Shown piece after piece: positions 25,558-34,765 of a DNA stretch of 64,000 nt. Position numbers and translations under genes: made by a program. Where the stretch lies: assembly GCA_013112555.1 (NCBI GenBank), contig JABFGK010000001.1, forward strand, positions 2,454,581 to 2,518,580, in the 5' to 3' direction. Position 1 is the first letter of the stretch; each line of letters begins with the position of its first letter. A model generated the notes under the pieces. The model worked only from the letters and a program-made list of their open reading frames with translations. It was not told where the DNA came from and searched no databases. This DNA is from Planctomycetota bacterium. Its GTDB lineage: Bacteria; Planctomycetota; Phycisphaerae; Phycisphaerales; UBA5793.

Positions 25558-28491
25558 ATGACTGAGACCGACCCCCTTCCGCATCACAATGAAACGCACC
25601 CACCGACACCGATGGCCGGCCCACTGCAGCCGTCCTCCGTGCCCAAGAAGAAGACGGCAACGGGCCGAGGCATTGCCGGCTTGACCGTTGCGTTCATCGG
25701 CCTCCTGTTCGGCTGCGTGTCATCATCGCGATCCACGAACTCGATCCTCATGGAGGACCCGAAAGTCAGTGCCGGCCTTGTCGAAGCCGACCCGAATGAG
25801 GACCAACTTCAACTCCTGGCCGACGCCATGGCACAATGGGACTCGGCCGAGATCGATGCCCGTGCTGCCGAGATCGCCCAGGAGCAGGAGCAACCGGCGG
25901 TCCAGGAGGAACCCCCAACCACGCCCCCGGCTGATGATCCTGTCGCCACCGATCAACCGGCACCCCCGCCGCCGACTGACCAGGTGACTGAAGTAATCAA
26001 CGCAAGCCAGGCGGCCGTCGGCACCACACTGGCACCCCCCATTGCTGCCGAGCACATCCCACAGGGGGCTGGGCGCCTGCTCCCCCTGCCGCCTCTGAGC
26101 CGAACTGAAATCGCTGAGATCATCGACCATCTGCGACTGAAACTCGAAACCGAAAACGGCTACCACTCGTGTGGCATTGACCTGGCTGCACGCCTGCCCG
26201 ACGGGCCCCAAGAGGTCGGCGGGGTGACCGACCTGTGTCGAACACAGCCGGATACGACTGCCCAATCCGTCCTCCGGCTCGGCTACCGCGTCTTTACCTC
26301 GCAACCCGCGCAACTGTGGGTCTGGGGGATTACGGTCAATCCCGATGGCACCATTGCCACGAACCCGGATGTTGACCTTATCGCGCCGGCCGTCGAGGCC
26401 GTCATCGCCTCAATCAACCAGTTGCGACAGGGACTCCGCACCGGTGACCTGTCGATGCAGCATATTAAGTTGAGCCACGTCGAACAGGCCGACTCCCTGA
26501 CATTGCTCAAAGCCCTCGGTGTAACGACCTTTCCGGACCCGAATACCGTACCTGCCAATATTAACTTCGAGCAACTGCCGATGGTCATCAAAGTCCCGCC
26601 CCCGGCCGACGCAGCCATGGCGCTCGTCGGCGGGAACGTCGGCGGTGGGCAGTTCGGGGTGTCCATTGCACCGACATCAGCGTCCGCCCTACCCGCTTCG
26701 GTGAGCGGCAGCCCCGCCAATGAGTTGCTCGTCCTCTATCACCCGGCCCATCCCGAACAGTACAGCCGAGTCCGTTCTCTGATTACCGAATGGATCGACC
26801 GCCCGGCCCAGCAGGTGTTCATCGAAGGGCTCGTCCTCGAAATCAGCCAGGATGGCCTCGATGATCTCGGGATTCAATGGAACTTCCAGGAAGGCCCGAT
26901 CGAGTGGACACTCAGCACGCTTGATGCCGGCGGCCCCTTTGACACGCTCACTTTCTCCAGTGTCAACAGCCGAAATACCCCGCGCGACTGGATGGTCGAC
27001 ATTCGCGCACTGATCCGCGACGGCAAGGCCGAAATCCTCTCACGCCCCAGCGTCCTGACACTCGACAATCGACAGGCAGCCATCCGAGTCGGCGAGGACA
27101 TCCCGATTGCCACGAGCCAGGAAGGCATGTCCGTCAACACCAACCGAATCAAGTTTGACTTCAAGTATCTACCCACAGGCATCATGCTCAATGTCCGGCC
27201 GCGCGTCGCCGAGGACGGCAGCAAGGTCAGCATGATGATCGACACGATCGTCTCAGCCACCGTCCCCGGGCGCGACCTCGAGATCAGGTCCCCGGACGGC
27301 GAACTGCTCGCATCGGCACCGACCGTCTCAGCCCGCCGCGTTCAAACCTATGCCCGTATTAACAATAATACGCCTTTCATCATCGGCGGCCTCGTCAGCA
27401 AGGACCGCACCGTCGTGCAGGACAAGGTCCCGCTGCTGGGAGACATCCCCTTTATCGGCATGGCATTCCGCAGTGAGCGCACCGAGACAAGCAAACGCGA
27501 GGTCATCATCGTCCTCACGCCGTATGTGTTGCCGTCCGATCATAATGTGGCCCGTTCACTGCCGAAGGATGAGGAACTGTTTGACAGTTTCGGCAACGAA
27601 CTGTTCCGTGATGCCTACCGCATCCGGACCGAGGATGTCTTTGATCTTAAGTTCCTGCTTGAGAACAAGCGCCTCATGTGGTATCGCGACCTCGCAGCCA
27701 CGGCAATCAGAAGCAACTTCCAGTTTGCCGTCACCGATCCATTCAGTCAGTTTGCCAACGACCGCGTCCCGGGTGAAGATATCCTGGTCCACCGGATGAT
27801 CTATGAAGTCGTCAAGCGCATCGGGATCGACAAGGCCGTGCAGCCGGAACGGCTCATCTACTTCGTTTCGCGAACCGACGCCAATGGGTATTCGGTGGCC
27901 TTTCTTGATGAAACGCTGCGACGCATCGGCGGCGGCGACGACGGCAAGAGCTTTTTCGAGCGGCAACGAGGCAAGGCGCTGGCCATCACCTTTTACCCGA
28001 ACGGCAATGATGAGGAAGGCACACAACTCAAGACCGACCCCGTGCCCGAAATCTCAATGATTGACTGCCCTGACCTGGACACATGGGGCCGAATGGTGTG
28101 GGAACTCAATCAGCCGTCGCCCGGCGGCCATATTCGACACACGATTCTCCTGCGCACCGAAAAGGACTTCGAGCGCCTGCAGCGAGCCATCATGCTCAAG
28201 AAGATCATCGCGCTCAACGGCGGGGAGTCGCGCGTCGCATTGAGCAACTTCAAAGTCGGCAAACTGCTCATCATGCCCGAAATCAAGGAAGACCAGGCCC
28301 ATGTGATCGACGATGACGTCGCACGGTACTTCTACCAGACCGAACATTACTATGCTGCAGCCCTGTCGACACTCGAGCAGTGCATCAGACGACTCGATGC
28401 CGCATTGCGACAAGTTGATATCGAACCGTATCTCGACGGCAAGGAACTTCCCCCACCGTTGCCAGAAAAGAGTATTCTGGAGCAGCAGTAG
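25558..28491 (+). CDS. Secretin-family outer-membrane protein with long C-terminal extension
   Basis: Counted from the ATG at 25558, the protein is 977 residues long. It has an N-terminal hydrophobic segment ending LLFGC (about residue 59), which could be a lipoprotein signal, then a Pro/Gln-rich linker (about 110-160), a domain of unknown fold, and a secretin C-domain: QVFIEGLVLEISQDGLDDLG, AEILSRPSVLTLDNRQAAI and the signature VPLLGDIPFIGMAFRS...REVIIVLTPYVL. Some 310 residues follow the secretin, much more than in GspD or PilQ. Secretins form gated outer-membrane pores. No ribosome site is obvious at 25558, and the frame is continuous with the ABC ATPase upstream. The secretin assignment is firm; the export system it serves is not visible here. 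Confidence 0.82.
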   Translation: MTETDPLPHHNETHPPTPMAGPLQPSSVPKKKTATGRGIAGLTVAFIGLLFGCVSSSRSTNSILMEDPKVSAGLVEADPNEDQLQLLADAMAQWDSAEIDARAAEIAQEQEQPAVQEEPPTTPPADDPVATDQPAPPPPTDQVTEVINASQAAVGTTLAPPIAAEHIPQGAGRLLPLPPLSRTEIAEIIDHLRLKLETENGYHSCGIDLAARLPDGPQEVGGVTDLCRTQPDTTAQSVLRLGYRVFTSQPAQLWVWGITVNPDGTIATNPDVDLIAPAVEAVIASINQLRQGLRTGDLSMQHIKLSHVEQADSLTLLKALGVTTFPDPNTVPANINFEQLPMVIKVPPPADAAMALVGGNVGGGQFGVSIAPTSASALPASVSGSPANELLVLYHPAHPEQYSRVRSLITEWIDRPAQQVFIEGLVLEISQDGLDDLGIQWNFQEGPIEWTLSTLDAGGPFDTLTFSSVNSRNTPRDWMVDIRALIRDGKAEILSRPSVLTLDNRQAAIRVGEDIPIATSQEGMSVNTNRIKFDFKYLPTGIMLNVRPRVAEDGSKVSMMIDTIVSATVPGRDLEIRSPDGELLASAPTVSARRVQTYARINNNTPFIIGGLVSKDRTVVQDKVPLLGDIPFIGMAFRSERTETSKREVIIVLTPYVLPSDHNVARSLPKDEELFDSFGNELFRDAYRIRTEDVFDLKFLLENKRLMWYRDLAATAIRSNFQFAVTDPFSQFANDRVPGEDILVHRMIYEVVKRIGIDKAVQPERLIYFVSRTDANGYSVAFLDETLRRIGGGDDGKSFFERQRGKALAITFYPNGNDEEGTQLKTDPVPEISMIDCPDLDTWGRMVWELNQPSPGGHIRHTILLRTEKDFERLQRAIMLKKIIALNGGESRVALSNFKVGKLLIMPEIKEDQAHVIDDDVARYFYQTEHYYAAALSTLEQCIRRLDAALRQVDIEPYLDGKELPPPLPEKSILEQQ

Positions 28492-28510
28492 GGTCGCCCC
28501 ATTCCGACAC

Positions 28511-29003
28511 GCCGCGACCGTAAGGGAGCGGGTATTGGATCGACGAGCCGCGACCGTCAGGGAGCGGGTATTGGATCGACGAGTCGCGACCGTCAGGGAG
28601 CGGGTATTGGATCGACGAGCCGCGACCGTCAGGGAGTGGGTATTGGATCGACGAGCCGCGACCGTCAGGGAGTGGGTATTGGATCGACGAGCCGCGACCG
28701 TCAGGGAGCGGGTATTGGATCGACGAGCCGCGACCGTCGGGGAGTGGGTATTGGATCGACGAGCCGCGACCGTCGGGGAGTGGGTATTGGATCGACGAGC
28801 CGCGACCGTCAGGGAGCGGGTATTGGATCGACGAGCCGCGACCGTCGGGGAGTGGGTATTGGATCGACGAGCCGCGACCGTCAGGGAGTGGGTATTGGAT
28901 CGACGAGCCGCGACCGTCAGGGAGTGGGTATTGGATCGACGAGCCGCGACCGTCAGGGAGCGGGTATTGGATCGACGAGCCGCGACCGTGAGGGAGCGGG
29001 TAT
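28511..29003. repeat. 36-bp tandem repeat, 14 copies
   Basis: Units start every 36 bp from 28511 to 28979, the last one cut short. Each reads GCCGCGACCGTCAGGGAGCG followed by GGTATTGGATCGACGA, with scattered point differences (GAGCGGG or GAGTGGG; CGTCAGG, CGTCGGG, CGTAAGG, CGTGAGG; one GTCGCG). Since 36 is a multiple of 3, several frames stay open across it, but this is not evidence of a gene. The first 20 bases of the unit are the module seen singly at about 6211, 32828 and 33195. Confidence 0.95.
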
Positions 29004-29311
29004 GACCGGGCAGTAGGATTGAAATCCTACTGCCATATCAGGTCGCGGCACGTAGGTCGGCTCGAATCCGACGACGTCAGGAGAATAATGAGCCGGCAGC
29101 ATGCCCGTCAGCCCACGGCTCTGCCGTGGGGGGGGCGGCACAAAGTGCCGATCACTCACACATTCAACGAAACGGTTCACACAATCGATCCACCATGGTT
29201 CCTTCGGAACCATCCCCACGGCGAAACCGTGGGCTAAGAGGGCACTTGCCGGTGGGCTTTCGCTTCGCTCACCCCACCCTACGCCTGTTTGAGGTCTTCG
29301 GCCGCGTGCCC
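29004..29311. repeat. Chain of small perfect hairpins next to the tandem repeat
   Basis: The stretch contains, in order, a palindrome with arms GCAGTAGGA/TCCTACTGC (29010-29033), CCCACGGC-TCT-GCCGTGGG, CGGCAC-AAA-GTGCCG, ATGGTTCC-TTC-GGAACCAT, CCCACGG-CGAAA-CCGTGGG and a GGTGGGC/GCTCACC pair. No gene is visible. The same kind of hairpin chain occurs in four other intergenic regions of the window. Confidence 0.85.
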
Positions 29312-29692
29312 CTACCGATCCACGCTCACCCACTCCGCCGGCACGTCCCCGTGCGTGGCGCGTATCACCGAGCGGATCCCGCCGCGCCCCTTCCAGTCCG
29401 TCACCACCTGCAACCACGCCGGCTTCATCGCTGCCACCAGATCATCCCGGATCTGATTCGTGACAGCCTCGTAAAAAATCCCCTCGGCCCGGAACGACTG
29501 GTAGTACAACTTCAGGCTCTTGAGCTCCACACACCCGCCGTCGGCTGACGGGCAGTAGCGCAGGATGACCGTCCCGAAGTCCGGGTGCCCGGTCACCGGG
29601 CAGAGGCTGGTGAACTCGTCGGCGATGTGTTCAATCACGAACGGCTTGTTGGCCGGCGTCGGAAACGTTTCGAGTACGGTGGTATCTGGCAT
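29312..29692 (-). CDS. queF: NADPH-dependent 7-cyano-7-deazaguanine reductase
   Basis: The enzyme reduces preQ0 to preQ1 in queuosine synthesis. The 126-residue protein has the short (unimodular) QueF form with EFTSLCPVTGHPDFG, where the Cys forms the thioimide with substrate and the Asp protonates, the family motif ELKSLKLYYQSFR, and FYEAVTN. No other queuosine gene adjoins it, but a QueC-like protein is found 17 kb away. It runs toward the hairpin repeats. Confidence 0.95.
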   Translation of the reverse strand: MPDTTVLETFPTPANKPFVIEHIADEFTSLCPVTGHPDFGTVILRYCPSADGGCVELKSLKLYYQSFRAEGIFYEAVTNQIRDDLVAAMKPAWLQVVTDWKGRGGIRSVIRATHGDVPAEWVSVDR

Positions 29693-29740
29693 AGCACGAC
29701 AAGCATACCACCCAAACAGCGGCCCGTCAGTCGGGACTCC

Positions 29741-30784
29741 CTATCGCCCGTACCGGCTCAGTAACTCGACGATCCGTGGCTGATCCCGCTCGATCTGGAG
29801 CGATTGCCGCAGCAACTCGATTGCCTCGCCCAGGGCTGCCACGTTCTGCCGATCCGACCGGATGAACTGGTTGAGCAGGTTCACTGCCAGCCCGTTCATG
29901 GCTGGGAAATACTGATCGTCAAAGGTGAGTGCCTGCCGATAGGCCTTGATCGACTCATCAAACTGTCGCAGTTTGAAGTGGGCAAACCCCAGACGTTCAT
30001 TCGCTGCTGCAGACCCCTCGACCCGGACCAGGGCTTCCAACGAGTTGGCCATCTCTGAATGCCGGCCCAGCACACGGTAACTCTCAACCAGGTTAAGCAC
30101 CATCTCCGGTGACGGCTCCAACAGTTCCAACGCCTTATGGTACGACTTCACGGCCTCCTCATGCTGCCCCATCGCAGCCTGAATCACCCCGAGATTCGCC
30201 TGGGTGGGGCCGTGATCCGGCTGGAGCGCTGCCGCTGCCTTCGCAAACGGGTACGCCTCGATCGCCTGATCGAGTTGCAGGTATGCGGTGGCCAGATTCA
30301 GATTCGCTTCGTGACTCCTGGGCTGGAGGGTCAGGGCTGCCCGATACGCTCGAATCGCCTCGCCGATCCGGTTCAACTGATGCAGCACCATCCCCCAGAA
30401 GTAGTTCGCTTCGTAACTGCGCGGGTTTGACTCCACTGCGTGCCGATACGACTTCTCCGCCTGCTCGTAGTCCTCGGTCTCCCGGTAGATGTCACCCATC
30501 CCCATGTGGGCCCGGAACAACTTCGGGTTCATCTCGATGGCAGCGCTGAATGCCTGCAGGGCTGCATCCTTGTCCCCGGCATTGAGTTGGGCATCCGCCT
30601 GTTCGAGGTAGCCCTGGGCCGTGGTCGGCCCGCCGTCCAAGGCAGCGTCCAGATCACCCTCTACCACAGAGGCCCCGCCGTGACGGCCGCCCCGGAACGC
30701 CCTGCAACCCGACAACGAAGCCGCCACGATTGAGCACACCAGAATCAGTGCGATCGCCCGGTATGAATGCCTGCGTGTATCCAT
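29741..30784 (-). CDS. TPR-repeat lipoprotein
   Basis: The 347-residue protein begins with a basic n-region, a hydrophobic stretch and the lipobox SLSGC (Cys at about residue 27), so it should be a lipoprotein. Most of the rest is TPR, about seven motifs from residue 55 to 335 (YLEQADAQLNAGDKDAALQAF, AHMGMGDIYRETEDYEQAEK, EANYFWGMVLHQLNRIGEAI and more). It is probably a periplasmic assembly or scaffold protein, like PilF-type proteins, but nothing here fixes its partner. It is read toward queF with a 48-bp gap. Confidence 0.82.
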   Translation of the reverse strand: MDTRRHSYRAIALILVCSIVAASLSGCRAFRGGRHGGASVVEGDLDAALDGGPTTAQGYLEQADAQLNAGDKDAALQAFSAAIEMNPKLFRAHMGMGDIYRETEDYEQAEKSYRHAVESNPRSYEANYFWGMVLHQLNRIGEAIRAYRAALTLQPRSHEANLNLATAYLQLDQAIEAYPFAKAAAALQPDHGPTQANLGVIQAAMGQHEEAVKSYHKALELLEPSPEMVLNLVESYRVLGRHSEMANSLEALVRVEGSAAANERLGFAHFKLRQFDESIKAYRQALTFDDQYFPAMNGLAVNLLNQFIRSDRQNVAALGEAIELLRQSLQIERDQPRIVELLSRYGR

Positions 30785-30906
30785 AATCCCTACCCATCAT
30801 CTTCATCTGCATCAGTCAGATGCGCTGCGGACCATCCACCGTCCGGTACATCTCAACAAACAGGTCAGTTGCATGCCTCCCGAGCCGGACCGTCGAGAAG
30901 CCGCCG

Positions 30907-31767
30907 TCACGAGCGCTGCATTCGACGAAGCCGCCGAATATTCACCGTGTCCCACGGCGTCCCTTTTTCCGTTTCACCCTTCGGGGTCTCCAGAATCTTC
31001 GGGACGTCCCGGAATCGTCGATCGGCCATGATGGCACAAAACGCCGCTTTCCCGACGTAGCCCTCGCCAATGTGCTCGTGGCGATCCCTCCGGCTCCCAA
31101 TCGGCTCTTTCGAGTCATTCAGGTGAAAACAGCCGAGTGTGTCCAGTCCGATTACATCGTCGTACCGTCGGATAACCTCATCGGCCAATCCGGGGCGCGA
31201 CATGTCATAACCTGCCGCTGAGACATGACAAGTATCAAAACAGGTCCCAATTCTGCCCCTTTTTCGACTGCCGACTGCCTGGCGAATGCCGGCCAGGTGT
31301 TCAAACCGGCCCCCCAGCAGGTTCCCGCTGCCTGCCGTCGTCTCCAGGCAGATTCGGCAGCCGGACCCCGGTGTGCGCGAAATGACCTCTGTGAGGGCCG
31401 CTCCCACGCGCTTGATCCCCCACTTTTCCCCTTCCCCGCGATGCGACCCCGGATGCACCACGGCAATCGGGATACGCAGCACATCACACCTCTGAACCTC
31501 CCGGATCATCGCCTCGATCGACTTTTCCCACTTGTCATCCTCCGGGCTTCCCAGGTTGATCAAGTACGAGGCGTGGCTCGTGATTTGGGTCCAGCCGAGC
31601 CGATCCAGATGGCTGATCCACAGCGAAATCTCGTCGTCCGATAGTGGGGACGGCTCCCACTGCCGCTGATTCCGCGTAAAGACCTGCACCGTGCCCATTC
31701 TCAGCCTCTCAGCCTCGATCAGTGCATTGTGGAGTCCGCCCGCTGTCGATAGATGTGCTCCCAGCAT
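30907..31767 (-). CDS. nfo: Deoxyribonuclease IV (AP endonuclease)
   Basis: The enzyme cuts DNA at abasic sites in base excision repair. The 286-residue TIM-barrel protein has the full set of zinc-ligand motifs: MLGAHLSTAGG, TSHASYLINLG, VVHPGSHRGEGE, CLETTAGSGN, GTCFDTCHVSAAGYD, FHLNDSKEPIGSRRDRHEHI and ILETPKG. I chose the ATG at 31767, which opens exactly at the family N-terminus and has AGGAT about 8 bases upstream; the frame continues to 31845 with unrelated residues. Confidence 0.95.
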   Translation of the reverse strand: MLGAHLSTAGGLHNALIEAERLRMGTVQVFTRNQRQWEPSPLSDDEISLWISHLDRLGWTQITSHASYLINLGSPEDDKWEKSIEAMIREVQRCDVLRIPIAVVHPGSHRGEGEKWGIKRVGAALTEVISRTPGSGCRICLETTAGSGNLLGGRFEHLAGIRQAVGSRKRGRIGTCFDTCHVSAAGYDMSRPGLADEVIRRYDDVIGLDTLGCFHLNDSKEPIGSRRDRHEHIGEGYVGKAAFCAIMADRRFRDVPKILETPKGETEKGTPWDTVNIRRLRRMQRS

Positions 31768-31972
31768 GAGCCATCCTATCCCGGAATCGTGCCGATGGAG
31801 CCGTCGTAGGGCATACCACGTCTTTCCACTGGATTTCGCATTCACAGTGGCCGTCAGCGCTGACTGACGCTAATCTATTGCCCATGCCCATACGATGGAA
31901 ACATTGGTGGGCATGAGGAGGTTGGATCGGCCTTTTCAGCCCTTTCCGCGGCCTGCACGGGAGAAGAATCGA

Positions 31973-32815
31973 GTGTCCCACAAGGATGCCACCACCAACT
32001 TCGACTCGGATCAGCCCACTCCTGCCGATGAACACAGCAGGCAGTCTGAGGGTACCGATACCGGCCCCAAAGCCGCTGCCGTCACTGCTGCCAACTCCTC
32101 CACACGGTCCTGGCGGGCCGGACAGGATACTGCAGTCATGCCGAATCGGGAGGCTCAGGGCGTGGCCCAGCCGGATGATTATGACGATCTCGATGCCGAC
32201 GAACTCATGTCGCCATCACTCGAGTTGACGCGGCTGTCGGCCATTCCCAACGGCCAGATGATGCCGGCCAAACTCAAGGGCTGGGCCCGGATCGAAGCAT
32301 TCATCGAGAATCTCATCCATACGAACCGCTTCTTCCACAAGATCGGCTCGCGGATCTGGTTGCCATTGGCGTTCCACAGCGGCCTGACGATGAAGAAACT
32401 GGACCCCCACAGTTTCACGGCCGTCCTGCCGTTCCGACGCTTTAACCGGAACTGGTATAACGCGATGGCCGGTGCTGCCTTGGTCGCCAATTCCGAGATC
32501 GCTGCCGGGATGTACCTGTGTGCAGAACTCGGCGGCAAGTGGACGGTCGTTTGCCGGAACCTGAGTTACCGCTTCCTGCGCCCGTGCTTCGGGCCGGCCA
32601 TCTACCGCGTCACGCCGATCGACGGCCTGAAGGAAATCATCGAGTCCGGGCTCGAGTTCAACCTTGACATGGCCATCGACATCCTCCAGCATGTGAAGAA
32701 CCACGGCCGGCAGCCGCGCGTCGGCCGCTGCGTGTTGACCTTCCATTGCACGCCGAAGGATGAGCACGGCAATAAGCGCATGTTCAAGCGCTCCGGCCAC
32801 CGCCGTCGGCGATAA
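31973..32815 (+). CDS. Hotdog-fold protein (DUF4442-like, possible thioesterase)
   Basis: The C-terminal 160 residues fit the DUF4442 branch of the hotdog superfamily: LPLAFHSGLTMKKLDPHSFT, PFRRFNRNWYNAMAGAALVA, EIAAGMYL. Those proteins are related to PaaI-type acyl-CoA thioesterases. About 100 residues before it are polar and low complexity. I chose the GTG at 31973 because GGGAGAAG lies about 8 bases upstream; an ATG at 31895 in the same frame is an alternative without a clear site. Catalysis is not shown; it may bind an acyl chain without cutting it. Confidence 0.65.
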   Translation: MSHKDATTNFDSDQPTPADEHSRQSEGTDTGPKAAAVTAANSSTRSWRAGQDTAVMPNREAQGVAQPDDYDDLDADELMSPSLELTRLSAIPNGQMMPAKLKGWARIEAFIENLIHTNRFFHKIGSRIWLPLAFHSGLTMKKLDPHSFTAVLPFRRFNRNWYNAMAGAALVANSEIAAGMYLCAELGGKWTVVCRNLSYRFLRPCFGPAIYRVTPIDGLKEIIESGLEFNLDMAIDILQHVKNHGRQPRVGRCVLTFHCTPKDEHGNKRMFKRSGHRRRR

Positions 32816-33310
32816 ACACGAGTCTTACGAGCCGCGACCGTGAGGGAGCGGGCACTTCTCTTCCCTCGTCATTCCCGCGCACGCGGGAATCTACCTTCAC
32901 AACTCCTTCGCCCGTCAGGGCGCACGAACGTAGCCGGCGGCTTCAGCCGCCGGAACAGGCACGCGCCATGAGCGCACACCGCCCGGAGGGCGGACGAAGT
33001 GCAGCAAAGGATCTGTATCCACAACGGGGCACATGCAATGTGCCCCTACCCTCGGACGAGCCGCGCGCTTCCTCACCGCGAAGCGGTGCGCGTTTGTAGC
33101 CGTGGGTGAAGCGAGTCGGAGACGAGCGCCACCCCCGGAAGGGAGCGCCCAAGTAAAACCTGTCCTCACCCCGAAGGGGTGGTCGTAACACACTCCGACG
33201 AGCCGCGACCGTGCACGCAAGCGGTGACGTTGATGCAGTAGGAATGAATTCCTACTGCCTGTCCCTATGCTTGCCGACGGAGGGCACATGCAATGTGCCC
33301 CTACAAGACT
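32816..33310. repeat. Composite hairpin-mosaic repeat block
   Basis: The block holds the GAGCCGCGACCGTGAGGGAG module (about 32829), ATTCCCGCG-CA-CGCGGGAAT (32873), CCGGCGGCT/AGCCGCCGG, CCGCCC/GGGCGG, GGGGCACAT-GCA-ATGTGCCCC (33026-33046), CACCGC-GAA-GCGGTG, CACCCC-GAA-GGGGTG, GCAGTAGGA/TCCTACTGC (33235-33258), and another GGGCACAT/ATGTGCCC copy at about 33282-33301 that touches the next gene's 3' end. It is nearly the reverse order of the block at 6178-6660. No gene is visible. Confidence 0.9.
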
Positions 33311-33313
33311 CGC

Positions 33314-34705
33314 TCACTCAAACGTCTGTACAACGAGATTGCTGATCTCGCACGAATCTCGAATGAACGCCTGAAAAAGAATCTCCCGGCCGGCCCACTC
33401 ATCGGGAATCAGGCCTTCAATGACTGCCACACCGCCTTCGTCCGCAACCGCCGTCCCGAGTTGCCGGGGGTCCTCGAGTTGCAGCGCGTTCTTTGTGACT
33501 TCGCATGTCGGAATCAACGCCCCGCCGCCCCAGCGAGCACCGAGAAAGTGGACGGTCGCGCCCGGCGGAACATTGTGCGCTTCAATCGTACTCATTTGGC
33601 CCGAGATACCCGGGCTGAACTGTGTCAAGTCGAACGAGGGGTAGACGGGCGTGAGGAGGAAGGCGTGGCGATTAAACACGTCGTCATTCGGCCCGTAGTT
33701 GCCGGAGCCGACTATTTGGTTTAGATCGTTAATGTCACTGAGGTTGGCGATGTAGCCCCAGCGGCTGTTCGGTGGCAGCAACTTGTATACAGACACAGCC
33801 ATATAATCAGGACTGGGCCAGACGATCTCAGTGCTGTACTCCGACCACGAGCCCTTCTCCATGCTCCCGATGATGACACCGTTGTTGTTAATACCGTGTG
33901 CCTCAGCACCGGAAGAGTTGGGATATCGCAGCCGTCTGATCCATCGCTGCTGCCAGACCACCGGGGTGCGGTTGCCATACTGCGGACGAGCATAACCGAC
34001 AATCTGATTGTGGTCGTTGACTCCAAAGGCGCGGGAAAACTCTCCGCCAAGTCCTGGAAGTTCATGGATGACCCCATCCTCCCAGTAACATGCAGCGAAT
34101 ACAAAGTTCCCCTCCAGCCATGAAAGTCCCACCGTGATGCCGTTGTTGTTTAGGCTGTATGCCTTGCTGTGATCACCACTCAGCGTCCCCAGGTCAGTCA
34201 TGTCACCGCGCATCCACATGAAGGCATGAGTGTCCCCCTCAGCCGTCTCTCCGTACCCCACTGCCTGCAGAAGATTATTGATCTCAGCAGCCGTCGTCAT
34301 ACTGCCGCCAAGATTGCCCATATCTACCGGCTTGCCTTCTGGAGTCCATAATGTTGCTCGTGCATCTAGGCCGCTTCCGTCAGTACGTCCGGCTACGTAT
34401 CGCTCCATATTAATGTCTGTAGCACCTGCATAGGCACTCTCGCCAAGCGGCATTAACTCCAGTGTGCTTCCATTGTGATATACAAATGGATGGTAGACGG
34501 CGTTGTTGAGAGTCCATGCCGTACCGGTGACCACCCCCCTGTTGTTGATGCCCGTGGCACTCGTATCAGTGCCTCCAAGTCCGGACATGACAATGATGGC
34601 ACACTTATCACTTCCAGATGCCGGGACGTACACACTCACACACACAACACACATACACAACCACTTCTGGCTGTGTAATAGATGCCTTAAGTGTGAAGGT
34701 GCCAC
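33314..34705 (-). CDS. Secreted HAF-repeat protein with a C-terminal beta module
   Basis: The 463-residue protein consists mostly of HAF-type repeats (MGNLGGSMTTAAEINNLLQ, DLGTLSGDHSKAYSLNNNG, LPGLGGEFSRAFGVNDHNQI) with the recurring IN-NG-VVG pattern, likely a beta-propeller. I chose the GTG at 34705: AGGAGG lies 6 bases upstream, and it gives a signal peptide (basic start, then CMCVVCVSVYVPASG). The signal peptide is encoded by a CA/TG-rich run. The last 100 residues (from FSPGISGQ) form a separate module also found at the end of the SGNH hydrolase at 61538-62629. The gene is AT-richer than its surroundings and lies between repeat blocks, a hint of transfer. Function unknown. Confidence 0.75.
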   Translation of the reverse strand: MAPSHLRHLLHSQKWLCMCVVCVSVYVPASGSDKCAIIVMSGLGGTDTSATGINNRGVVTGTAWTLNNAVYHPFVYHNGSTLELMPLGESAYAGATDINMERYVAGRTDGSGLDARATLWTPEGKPVDMGNLGGSMTTAAEINNLLQAVGYGETAEGDTHAFMWMRGDMTDLGTLSGDHSKAYSLNNNGITVGLSWLEGNFVFAACYWEDGVIHELPGLGGEFSRAFGVNDHNQIVGYARPQYGNRTPVVWQQRWIRRLRYPNSSGAEAHGINNNGVIIGSMEKGSWSEYSTEIVWPSPDYMAVSVYKLLPPNSRWGYIANLSDINDLNQIVGSGNYGPNDDVFNRHAFLLTPVYPSFDLTQFSPGISGQMSTIEAHNVPPGATVHFLGARWGGGALIPTCEVTKNALQLEDPRQLGTAVADEGGVAVIEGLIPDEWAGREILFQAFIRDSCEISNLVVQTFE

Positions 34706-34765
34706 AGCGGGCCTCCTCTGAGTAGTATGGCACTTGCATTGCAACAATGAGACGCTCTCCAATTG

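Noticed and set aside
28511..29003. CRISPR array
   Set aside because: The 36-bp period resembles a repeat length, but units follow each other directly without unique spacers, and no cas genes are present.
28313..29005. A 230-residue repetitive protein
   Set aside because: It arises because the 36-bp repeat is divisible by three and lacks stops in several frames; its first part is an out-of-frame shadow of the secretin.
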